Made by a program: the position numbers and the translations under genes. A model generated the notes under the pieces. The model was not told the origin of the DNA, did no database searches, and saw nothing but the letters and a program-made list of their open reading frames with translations. 64,000 bases of DNA, from NCBI GenBank assembly GCA_016711805.1, contig JADJSH010000014.1:1-64000 (forward strand), read 5' to 3'. Shown here piece after piece: positions 47,001 through 55,630 of the stretch (position 1 is its first letter; each line of letters starts with the position of its first letter). The DNA is from Bacteroidota bacterium (GTDB lineage Bacteria > Bacteroidota > Bacteroidia > B-17B0 > Aurantibacillaceae).

Positions 47001-47008
47001 TACCTTTG
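47001..47008 (+). promoter_or_regulatory. -7 element of mutL, probably leaderless
   Basis: TACCTTTG fits TAnnTTTG and ends 5 bases before the mutL ATG at 47014, so transcription would start at or very near the start codon. TTTA at 46977-46980 is a possible -33 part (20-base spacer). Confidence 0.45.
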
Positions 47009-47013
47009 CAGCC

Positions 47014-48867
47014 ATGCAAAATGTCATAACTCTTTTACCCGAAAGTGTAGCTAATCAAATAGCTGCTGGAGAGGTGGTTCAACGCCCCGCTTCCATTGTA
47101 AAAGAACTCCTAGAAAACGCTATTGATGCTAAAGCTACATTCATTAAATTGATTGTTAAAGATGCTGGTAAAACGCTAGTTCAAGTGATAGATAATGGTA
47201 TGGGAATGAATCCTGTGGATGCTCGAATGGCTTTTGAACGCCACGCTACCTCTAAAATTAAGAAAGCTGAAGATTTATTTCAGTTACATACCAAAGGTTT
47301 TAGAGGCGAAGCTTTAGCTAGTATAGCGGCGGTGGCTCAAGTGGAGTTAAAAACCAAACGCGAAGAAGATATTGTAGGCCAATTAATTGAAATTGAAGGT
47401 AATAAGTTTGTTAAACAAGAAGAATGTCAGGCACCAACTGGTTCCTCTTTTAGTGTAAAAAATCTGTTTTTTAATATTCCCGCTCGTCGTAATTTTTTAA
47501 AAGATGATAATGTTGAGCTAAAACACATTATTGATGAATTTGAGCGAGTGTGTTTACCTCATGCTAATATTCATTTTCAATTATACAGCAACGGAAACGA
47601 AATTTATAATTTACCGCCAGCCACGTTAATTGAAAGAATCTCGGGCTTGTTTAGTAAATCGTTGCAAGGTAAATTGGTTCAAATAAACGAAGTAACGGAT
47701 GTTGTGAAAATATCTGGCTATGTAGGAAAACCCGAGAGTGCAAAAAAACGCCGTGGCGATCAATACTTTTTTGTGAATGATCGCTTTGTAAAAAGTCCGT
47801 ATTTACACCATTCTATTGCTGAGGCTTATCGTGAATTAATTTCGCACGACACACATCCTGCTTATTATTTATTTTTAGAGGTAAATCCCGAAACGATTGA
47901 TATCAATATTCATCCAACAAAAACAGAAATTAAGTTTCAGGATGAAAAAATAATTTATGCCTTATTACACAGTGCTGTAAAACGTGCTTTAGGAAAAGCT
48001 AACCTTGCTCCTAGCCTTGATTTTAGTAGTGAGATGAGTTTTGAGATTGATTATACAAAGGCAGTTTCTCAACCAACAGTTACTGTGAATCCTGATTACA
48101 ATCCTTTTTCTACAAGCTCTTCTAAATCCTCTTCTGGTGGTGGTTACAAACAACCTCCCGAAAGTGATTTACAAAAACACAATAAACAAAACTGGGAAAG
48201 TTTATATCAAAACTATGCCAATACAGATTATAGAGGCGAAAACGAAAATTTACAAATAGAAAAACAAGCTGAGCAAACTCAAATTGAACATGATATTTTT
48301 TCGGCAAAAGCATTTCAGTTATATAATAAATATATTATTTCTGCGCACGAAAACGGCTTATTAGTCATTGACCAACAACGCGCACACGAACGTATTTTAT
48401 ACGAACACTAGATCTCAACAAAAGAAAGAAATGTTGCCGCATCTTCACAACAAGTGTTGTTTCCAGTTACCATTGAGTTAACGCCTAACGATTATGTGTT
48501 ATTAGAAACATTAATGCCACATTTTAAATTACTAGGTTTTGAAATTGAACCTTTTGGTAAAAACACCGTTGTTGTGCAAGGTACTCCTGCCGAATTAGGA
48601 GAATTTAACACACAAGAAATGGTAGAAGGTATCTTAGAAACCTACAAATTAAATACCTTTGACGTGAAGATTGATCCATTTGAAAACATGTGTAAGAGTA
48701 TGGCTAAAAGTGCGGGGATTAAATACGGCAAACAATTAGATGACCAAGAAATGATATTGATGCTTGAGCATTTGTTTAACTGCGAAAACCCTATGTATAG
48801 CCCTAACGGAAAACCTGTGATTATGGAAATGAGTAAGTTGGAATTAGATGCATTTTTTAAAAAATAG
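47014..48867 (+). CDS. mutL: DNA mismatch repair protein MutL, in-frame TAG
   Basis: About 617 residues if TAG 48409-48411 is read through; the frame is the same on both sides (RILYEH, stop, ISTKERNVAASSQQVLFPV). N-terminal GHKL ATPase with IAAGEVVQRPASIVKELLEN, DNGMGMN and HATSKIK...TKGFRGEAL-type motifs, then the linker and the C-terminal dimerisation domain with DQQRAHERILYE (endonuclease-type DQHA(x)2E variant) and the distal CENPMYSPNGKPVIM. The stop removes most of the C-terminal domain, so the gene is either inactive or misread (TAC would give Tyr). Confidence 0.88.
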
Positions 48868-48880
48868 GTTTTAAACTAGT

Positions 48881-49501
48881 ATGAGTTTTCAAGAATTTAA
48901 ACCACGACAATTTCAACAACTACCAATGGTGGTTAAAAATATTTTAATTATTAATGTGGTTTTATTTGCTGGAAGATGGCTTTTAGAAGGGAAGATTGAT
49001 TTAGATAGATACTTAGATTTATTTCCAATTGGAACAGAATATTTTAAACCGCATCAATTTATAACGTACATGTTTATGCATGCCGACTTCCCACATATTT
49101 TTTTAAATATGTTAGGAGTGTATATGTTTGGCTCCATTTTAGAAAACCTTTGGGGGCCAAAACGTTTTTTAAATTTTTACATACTATGTGGTTTAGGCGC
49201 TGCGGCATTGCAATTAGGAATTAGTGCATTTAATAACGAATACACTATATTATTAGGGGCGTCTGGTGCTGTGTTTGGATTATTAGTAGCCTTTGCTATG
49301 ATGTTTCCAAATACAGAATTACAATTGTATTTTGTCATTCCTGTTAAAGCAAAATATTTAGTAACCGCTTATGCAGCCTACGAATTATATAATGGATTTT
49401 TTGCTCATGATAATGTGGCTCATTTTGCACATTTAGGTGGCTTAGTAGTTGGCATCATCATTATGCTTTTTTGGAAACGTAACAAAACTTTTTTCTTTTA
49501 A
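48881..49501 (+). CDS. rhomboid family intramembrane serine protease
   Basis: 206 residues, about six transmembrane helices. Catalytic Ser in LLGASGAVFGLL (GxSx) at about residue 128 and His in HFAHLGGLVVGIIIML at about 185; FMHADFPHIFLNMLGVYMFG is the family loop and helix. It cleaves membrane proteins within the bilayer. It starts 13 bases after mutL and precedes a second rhomboid by 8 bases. Confidence 0.9.
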   Translation: MSFQEFKPRQFQQLPMVVKNILIINVVLFAGRWLLEGKIDLDRYLDLFPIGTEYFKPHQFITYMFMHADFPHIFLNMLGVYMFGSILENLWGPKRFLNFYILCGLGAAALQLGISAFNNEYTILLGASGAVFGLLVAFAMMFPNTELQLYFVIPVKAKYLVTAYAAYELYNGFFAHDNVAHFAHLGGLVVGIIIMLFWKRNKTFFF

Positions 49502-49509
49502 GATACAAT

Positions 49510-50337
49510 ATGTCCTTTCTTGATAATATAAAAAACGAGTTACAAAAGCACAATAAACTAACAGTTCTGTTAGTGATTAATATTTCAATATTTTTCATTA
49601 TTAATATTAGTGTAAGCGTTTTCAGTACAGATATTATCGTTCGAAACTTAGCACTTCCACTAAATTTAAACGAATTTGTGTTTAAATTTTGGACACTCTT
49701 TACTTACATGTTTTCGCACAAAGATTTTGGACACATCTTTTACAATATGTTGCTTTTGTATTTTACGGCACGTACCTTTCTAAATTTCATGTCCGAAAAA
49801 AAATTAATGTTTGTTTACATGATGAGTGGATTATTTGGAGGTCTTATTTTACTAGTGCTATCTATTTTATTTCCAAATACATTCACCAACTCTATTTTGT
49901 TTGGAGCATCAGCTGCTGTTTTAGGTGTTGTAGCTGCTTTAGCTTTATACATCCCAAATCTTCCAGTAAGCATATTTGGTATTTTAGAAATGAAGTACAA
50001 ATACTATGCGCTTCTAATTTTTGCAGTATCAACCATTATTGATTTTAACATCAATACTGGAGGCAAAATCTCACACTTTGGTGGCGCATTTTTTGGACTA
50101 CTTTTTGGATATCTGTTAAAGAATGGTAAAGATATATCTGAGATGGCCTTCTTTACTGGCAGTAAAAAATCACCTTTAAAAGTGGTGCACAAAAACACGT
50201 CAGCCGCGAGCCACGAACCAAGCGCCAATAGCCAACAAACCATCGATGCACTCTTGGATAAAATTTCTAAAAACGGCTACGAAAACTTAAGTAAGGCCGA
50301 AAAAGAATTGCTGTTTAAACTTTCTCAGAAAAAATAA
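49510..50337 (+). CDS. rhomboid family protein, second copy
   Basis: 275 residues, about six transmembrane helices plus a C-terminal cytoplasmic tail of about 50 residues. FSHKDFGHIFYNMLLLYF, catalytic Ser in LFGASAAVLGVVAALAL and His in KISHFGGAFFGLLFGYLL are present, so it is probably active. The tail ends in a DUF6576-like segment (DALLDKISKNGYENLSKAEKELLFKLSQK). Paralogue of the preceding gene. Confidence 0.88.
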   Translation: MSFLDNIKNELQKHNKLTVLLVINISIFFIINISVSVFSTDIIVRNLALPLNLNEFVFKFWTLFTYMFSHKDFGHIFYNMLLLYFTARTFLNFMSEKKLMFVYMMSGLFGGLILLVLSILFPNTFTNSILFGASAAVLGVVAALALYIPNLPVSIFGILEMKYKYYALLIFAVSTIIDFNINTGGKISHFGGAFFGLLFGYLLKNGKDISEMAFFTGSKKSPLKVVHKNTSAASHEPSANSQQTIDALLDKISKNGYENLSKAEKELLFKLSQKK

Positions 50338-50387
50338 CCGCATTTTAGGTACAATTATTGAATTTATTTTCTAAATTGTACACAATT

Positions 50388-51932
50388 ATGTTTAAGTATT
50401 TAATCGCCCTCGGTTGTATTTTATCTTGTTCTACCCTTTTTGCTCAATCTAGCAAAAGTGGAACTATTGAGGATGCTGATGAACATTACGGTCATCATAA
50501 TTATTTAATGGCACTTCCTGTTTACAAAAATCTTTTAAAAACGGATAAAAACAACGCAACTATCCAATACAAAATTGCAGAGTGTTATTTAAATACCAAT
50601 ATTAATAAAGCGGAAGCCATAAAGTATTTAGAATTTTGCACAAAAGAACCAAAAGTAGAACCTATCGTTTGGTTAAGATTAGGACACGCCTATCGTTTAA
50701 CTAATAAAATTGATGATGCCATTAAAGCATTTGAAAAATACAAAGAACTAGAACCCAAAAAGAAAAAAGCAGCTGAAAGAGAAATAGAAATTTGTAATAA
50801 TGCCAAAGCCTTGATGTTAAATCCGGTAAATGTTTCGTTTACAAATTTAGGTAAAGACATTAATTCTGAGTTTGCAGATTATTATCCTTGGATTACATCC
50901 GACGAAAGTTTTTTAGCTTTTACCACGCGTCGTAAAGGACAAACAGCATCAAGAGTAGAAGTTGATGGTTATTATGCCTCAGATGTTTACACATCTCGTT
51001 TAGACGCAGGTAAGTGGATAAAAGCAGAAAACCCTGGTAACAAGATAAATTCTTCGTTAGATGAACAGGTGGTTGGTTTAAAAGCAGATGGTTCAGAAAT
51101 GTTGATTTATATTGATCACATTGATAAGTTTGGAGATATTTATAGCACCGTTAAAAAAAATGGATTATGGGTTAAATATGCTCCATTTCCTGAACATATT
51201 AATAAAAAAATTGAACACTCTGCCTCCATCAGTGCTGATGGCAATACCTTATTTTTTGTAAGAGGGGAAGGCAAAGAAGATCAAACAGATATTTACATTT
51301 GCCGTAAATTGCCAAACGGAAACTGGAGCGAACCCTTTAAAATGGGACCAGATGTAAATACAGAGTACAATGAAGATTTCCCTTATCTATCAACGGATGG
51401 CGTAACGCTTTTCTTTTCATCTGAAGGACACAATACTATGGGAGGATTTGATTTATTTAAAAGTGTTTGGAACCCTGAAGAAAATACATGGACAAAAGCA
51501 GAAAATTTAGGTTATCCTTTGAATACAACAGACAACGACCGAAGCATTAGTTTAACACCAGACAACAGAGCTGGTTACATAAGCGCTTGGCGTCCTGGTG
51601 GACAAGGAGATTTAGATATTTATAGAGTTAGGTTTAACGATATGGAACAAAAGCTAACCTTATACTTAGGAAGTGTGATGCTAGGCGATTCATTAAATCA
51701 ACCAAAAGAATTTATTGCTACCATATTTGCAGTAAATACGGTTAGCAAAGAAGAATTTAGTTTTGTGCCCAATCCTAGAAATGGAAAATTAGTCATGGCA
51801 TTACCTGCTGGAGAATTTGAAATTACTGTAACCTCTGATGGATTTGCAGATTTAAAGGATAAACTCATTGTGTCTGATTTAGGTTTACCTATCTCTGAGG
51901 AAAAGAAAAATTACAAACTCACTAAACAATGA
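50388..51932 (+). CDS. TPR/PD40 (WD40-like) envelope protein
   Basis: 514 residues from ATG 50388 (MFKYLIALGCILSCSTLFAQ signal peptide); the in-frame TTG at 50358 is rejected. TPRs at about 25-135, then PD40/TolB-like beta-propeller blades (SSLDEQVVGLKADGSEMLIY, EHSASISADGNTLFFV, NEDFPYLSTDGVTLFFSSEG), then a CarboxypepD_reg-like C-terminus. It is laid out like PorE-type OmpA proteins of the type IX system but without the OmpA peptidoglycan domain. A paralogue is at 61613-63176. It overlaps the DUF4159 start. Confidence 0.82.
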   Translation: MFKYLIALGCILSCSTLFAQSSKSGTIEDADEHYGHHNYLMALPVYKNLLKTDKNNATIQYKIAECYLNTNINKAEAIKYLEFCTKEPKVEPIVWLRLGHAYRLTNKIDDAIKAFEKYKELEPKKKKAAEREIEICNNAKALMLNPVNVSFTNLGKDINSEFADYYPWITSDESFLAFTTRRKGQTASRVEVDGYYASDVYTSRLDAGKWIKAENPGNKINSSLDEQVVGLKADGSEMLIYIDHIDKFGDIYSTVKKNGLWVKYAPFPEHINKKIEHSASISADGNTLFFVRGEGKEDQTDIYICRKLPNGNWSEPFKMGPDVNTEYNEDFPYLSTDGVTLFFSSEGHNTMGGFDLFKSVWNPEENTWTKAENLGYPLNTTDNDRSISLTPDNRAGYISAWRPGGQGDLDIYRVRFNDMEQKLTLYLGSVMLGDSLNQPKEFIATIFAVNTVSKEEFSFVPNPRNGKLVMALPAGEFEITVTSDGFADLKDKLIVSDLGLPISEEKKNYKLTKQ

Positions 51933-52591
51933 TACGTACCGTAATTATTCTATTATTATTTATTCAATCATCTTTTATTTTTTCTCAATCCTATCAAATT
52001 GGATTATTGAAATATAGCGGCGGTGGCGATTGGTATGCTAATTTAGAAACGTCTCTTCCAAATTTAATAAAGTTTTGTAACACCAATTTAAAGACTTCTA
52101 TTAACCCCGAACAAGCAATCGTTGAAGTTGGTAGCGTTGATATTTTTAATTATCCATTTATTCACATGACAGGTCATGGTAATGTAGTGTTCACAAACCA
52201 AGAAGCTGATAACCTTAGAAAGTATTTATTAGCTGGTGGTTTTTTACATGTATCAGATAATTATGGCATGGATAAATTTATTAGAACTGAATTAAAGAAA
52301 GTTTTCCCTGAATTAGATTTAGTAGAATTGCCTTTCTCCCATCCTATTTATCATCAAGCCTACAATTTTGATAAAGGCTTACCAAAAGTACACGAACATG
52401 ATAGCAAGCCACCACAAGGCTTTGGTTTAATTTACAAAGGAAGACTAGTTTGCTTTTATGATGCAGAATGTGATTTAGGTGATGGTTGGGAAAGTGCAGA
52501 GATACATAAAGATAGCCAGGAGGCGCGTGAAAAAGCTTTAAAAATGGGAGCTAATTTAATTAGTTATGCCTTTTTAAATTCTCAAAGATAA
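51929..52591 (+). CDS. DUF4159 domain-containing protein
   Basis: 220 residues. Signal peptide MIRTVIILLLFIQSSFIFSQ, then a DUF4159 domain with IGLLKYSGGGDWYANLETS, IHMTGHGNVVF, LLAGGFLHVSDNYGMDKFIR and FYDAECDLGDGWE. It has a glutamine-amidotransferase-like (ThuA-type) fold without known activity, in the periplasm. ATG 51929 overlaps the preceding stop (ATGA). Confidence 0.88.
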   Translation: MIRTVIILLLFIQSSFIFSQSYQIGLLKYSGGGDWYANLETSLPNLIKFCNTNLKTSINPEQAIVEVGSVDIFNYPFIHMTGHGNVVFTNQEADNLRKYLLAGGFLHVSDNYGMDKFIRTELKKVFPELDLVELPFSHPIYHQAYNFDKGLPKVHEHDSKPPQGFGLIYKGRLVCFYDAECDLGDGWESAEIHKDSQEAREKALKMGANLISYAFLNSQR

Positions 52592-52594
52592 ATT

Positions 52595-54166
52595 CTATTT
52601 ATTATTTAATTTATCTAAAGTTCTAGCGATATACTTTTCGTGAGGCAGTAAAGCAGTTTGTATACGCTTGGCATAATGAATCGAATCTAAAATCTCTTTT
52701 TGTTTTTCCTCAATTTCATGATTTTTATTTGCGAGTAAAATATTAGCTCTTAATTTTTGACGACTATTTAAATAAATAAAAAACGCTACAATCATTAAAC
52801 ATAGCAAGCCAATGCTTCCCGCAACAATAATCATGTTTTGTCGTTTGCTCTCATCTGCTGCAATAATATCTTTCTTTTCTTGCTCTGCTTTCAAAAGAGT
52901 CTCTCGCTTTTCGAAATCATATTTTAATTGCTGTTTAGTAGCTGCTTTTTTAGTTTCTAAATTATTAATACTGTCTTTCATGTGCATATGCAATTCAAAC
53001 ATATCCAGCGCCAACTGTGATTTATGTTGTGATTTATAAATGGAGTATAAAAGCTCTGCAGACCAACTAATATCTTCTGGATATCCAATTTCTTTTGCCA
53101 ATTTTAAACTCCTAGTTGCATACTCCAAAGCTTTATCAATTTCCTTCAATTTTTTGTAGGAATACGCTATATTAAAACAAGAATTTGTAATTCCAAATTT
53201 CTCTCCAATTTCCTCTCTAATTTTTAAACTTCTAAAAAAATAATTAAGTGCTGTATCTATTTTTCCTTTATCATCATACACACGCCCAATGTTACTTAAA
53301 GAATTACTAACTCCTTGTTTATTCCCTATTTCTTCTCTTAAATGCAATGATTTATTATAAAGAGCTAACGCTTCATCATACTTCTTTTGTTTATAATAAA
53401 TATGTGCTATGCTATTATAAGACTCAGAAATACCTTTTTTATCATGCATCTCTTCTCTAATTGCTAAACTTTTGAGATGATATTTCAAGGAATTTTCACT
53501 ATCATCTTGGTTGCCGTATATATATCCTAAATTATTATAAGAGGCCGCCATAGCTATTTTATCATTAATCTCTTCTGCTATTTTTAAACTCTGCATGTAG
53601 TAATCAATCGCTCGTGAAATGTCTCCTTGATTATCATATATCACCCCTATGTTGTTAAGGCATTCAAATATTCCACGTTTATGTTGAATTCTTTCTCTCA
53701 ACACTAAACTTTTTTCATAGTAGTCCGTTGCTCTTTTTATATCTCCTTGCGAAGCATATAATACACCAATATTACAAAATGAAGTAGCTATCGCTAGTGT
53801 ATCTCCAACTTGTTCCTGAATCTTTAATCCCTTATCTGCATATTCTCTTGACGTCTTATAATCTCCTTTATCCGCATACACTAAACCAATATTAGCAAAG
53901 CCTCTGCCCATGAATTTCAAAAAAACACTCTTGATTTTTTCATTAGAAGTCGTTTTTAAATTCTTTTCCGAAAGTTCTACCACTAAATTTGAATACTTAT
54001 AAAACTCATCTATATCGCAACTATTAGCCATATCTAAATAAATTCTAACTCTGGCGGTATCATGCTTTACGAGTTTTAGTTCATTTTTTAATGACTCAAT
54101 AGATTCCTGTTGCCCAAATACATTGAGGCATAAGAAGAAAAACAAATATGTTATTAGCTTATTGAT
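52595..54166 (-). CDS. TPR membrane protein with SpoIIE-type linker, ATC start
   Basis: About 523 residues. Upstream of the first conventional start (TTG 54145) the frame continues to ATC 54166, which would give a proper signal peptide (xNKLITYLFFFLCLNVFGQ); ATG is one base away. Ten TPR repeats in the periplasm (IKRATDYYEKSLVLRERI-type), one transmembrane helix at about 440-460 and a coiled-coil stalk ending in DSIHYAKRIQTALLPHEKYI. That linker precedes SpoIIE phosphatase domains in Bacteroidota, but the protein stops a few residues later. Paralogue of the next gene. Confidence 0.75.
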   Translation of the reverse strand: MNKLITYLFFFLCLNVFGQQESIESLKNELKLVKHDTARVRIYLDMANSCDIDEFYKYSNLVVELSEKNLKTTSNEKIKSVFLKFMGRGFANIGLVYADKGDYKTSREYADKGLKIQEQVGDTLAIATSFCNIGVLYASQGDIKRATDYYEKSLVLRERIQHKRGIFECLNNIGVIYDNQGDISRAIDYYMQSLKIAEEINDKIAMAASYNNLGYIYGNQDDSENSLKYHLKSLAIREEMHDKKGISESYNSIAHIYYKQKKYDEALALYNKSLHLREEIGNKQGVSNSLSNIGRVYDDKGKIDTALNYFFRSLKIREEIGEKFGITNSCFNIAYSYKKLKEIDKALEYATRSLKLAKEIGYPEDISWSAELLYSIYKSQHKSQLALDMFELHMHMKDSINNLETKKAATKQQLKYDFEKRETLLKAEQEKKDIIAADESKRQNMIIVAGSIGLLCLMIVAFFIYLNSRQKLRANILLANKNHEIEEKQKEILDSIHYAKRIQTALLPHEKYIARTLDKLNNK

Positions 54167-54172
54167 GGTGTT

Positions 54173-55591
54173 TTAACTTTTATTATTCAATTTATTCAAT
54201 GTTCTAGCAACATAACTATCTGTTGGCAATAAAGCAGTTTGTATGCGTTTTGCATAAACAATAGAATCAATAATTTCTTTTTGTTTTTCTTCGATTTCTG
54301 CTTTTTTTTGAGCTAAATCGAAATTCAATTTTTTTCGCTGGCTATTAATTTTGTAAATCATAATGGCGAAAATTAACAAGAACAAGAATCCCATTCCAAC
54401 AATGACAATAATTATTTTCTGACGTCTACTATTGGCAGCCGCAACAATATCTTTTTTCTCTTGTTCTTCTTTTAATTGAACTTCTTTTTTTTCATACTCA
54501 TACTTAAATTGTTGTTTGGTAACCGCCTCAGAATTTTCGTTGTTTATAATGCTATCACGCATTCTTAAAGTCAATTCATACATCTCCAATGCCTCTGTAA
54601 ATTTCTTTTGCTTTTTAAATATTCGATATAAATTATTAGATGCGCTTCTTATGACGATTAACGAATTTACTTTCCTAGCAAGAAACAAACTTTTCTCGGC
54701 AAACTCTTGAGCCTTTTTCAAATCTTGCTTAAGGAAATACGACGAAGCAATATTATTAATGGTATTTGCAAGAGTGACATCATCACCCAATTTTTCTTGA
54801 AGAATTACACACTTGTTATAATACTTAATAGCTTCATCATACCAACCTCTATTCTTATAAAAAAAACCGATATTATTTAAAGTTAATGCAATTGCATAGA
54901 GTTGGCCCGACTTTTCTGCCATTTCCAAACTTTCCCTATAATAAGAAAGAGCTTTAGCCGAATCGCCCAAATCCTCGTATACACCACCCAAATTATTAAG
55001 AGCCACTGACATACCGTATAAGTCCCCTAATTCCTTTCTAAGTGTTAAACTTTTTTCGAATAGCTCTAAAGCAGCTTCTTTCTCTTTTTGATTATAATAA
55101 AGCAATCCTAAATTGATAAATGATGACGACAAGCCTGCCTTATCATTAATTTCTTTATTCAATGCGATACTTTGGTTATAATAATCAATAGCCTTAGGAA
55201 TATCTCCTTGATCATCATAAATACCTCCAATATTGATTAAACAATTGGCAACTTCTTTTTTATCACCAATCTTCTTTGATAATACCAAACATTGTCTAAA
55301 CAATTCAATAGCTTCATAATTATTTCCTTCTTTCACATAAATTTCTCCTAGCTTACTTTTAGCTTTTGCTTCAACTCTAAAAAAACTAGCTCGATGAGCG
55401 CAATTAGAAATACTGTCCCAATAAGCTATGCGATTGTTATATTTTAGAGATTCTATTTCCATCTCTAATAATAATTTAGTGCTTTCGCTTTTACAATTTT
55501 GTAAAATAAGTTTCAAGGAATCAATCTGTTGAGTTTGTGAAAACAAACCCACAGTAAATAAAACACAGATATATGTTGCTATTATTTTGAT
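54173..55591 (-). CDS. TPR membrane protein with SpoIIE-type linker, ATC start
   Basis: About 472 residues. The conventional start would be GTG 55552, but the signal peptide is complete only from ATC 55591 (xKIIATYICVLFTVGLFSQ), one codon after an in-frame TAG and TGC. TPRs (YDQGDIPKAIDYYNQSI-type) at 60-340, one transmembrane helix at about 390-410, and an end DSIVYAKRIQTALLPTDSYVARTLNKLNNKS, nearly the same as in the downstream paralogue. Six bases separate the two genes. It probably senses periplasmic signals and lacks an output domain. Confidence 0.75.
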   Translation of the reverse strand: MKIIATYICVLFTVGLFSQTQQIDSLKLILQNCKSESTKLLLEMEIESLKYNNRIAYWDSISNCAHRASFFRVEAKAKSKLGEIYVKEGNNYEAIELFRQCLVLSKKIGDKKEVANCLINIGGIYDDQGDIPKAIDYYNQSIALNKEINDKAGLSSSFINLGLLYYNQKEKEAALELFEKSLTLRKELGDLYGMSVALNNLGGVYEDLGDSAKALSYYRESLEMAEKSGQLYAIALTLNNIGFFYKNRGWYDEAIKYYNKCVILQEKLGDDVTLANTINNIASSYFLKQDLKKAQEFAEKSLFLARKVNSLIVIRSASNNLYRIFKKQKKFTEALEMYELTLRMRDSIINNENSEAVTKQQFKYEYEKKEVQLKEEQEKKDIVAAANSRRQKIIIVIVGMGFLFLLIFAIMIYKINSQRKKLNFDLAQKKAEIEEKQKEIIDSIVYAKRIQTALLPTDSYVARTLNKLNNKS

Positions 55592-55630
55592 GCACTAAAA
55601 TAATGGTTTTTTGCTAATAAATGAGTTTTA

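Noticed and set aside
48409..48411. TAG read-through or genetic-code change
   Set aside because: TAG, TAA and TGA all serve as normal stops elsewhere in the window, so no reassignment is supported.
49689..50042. 117-residue frame inside the second rhomboid gene
   Set aside because: Shadow frame; the rhomboid frame has catalytic Ser and His motifs.
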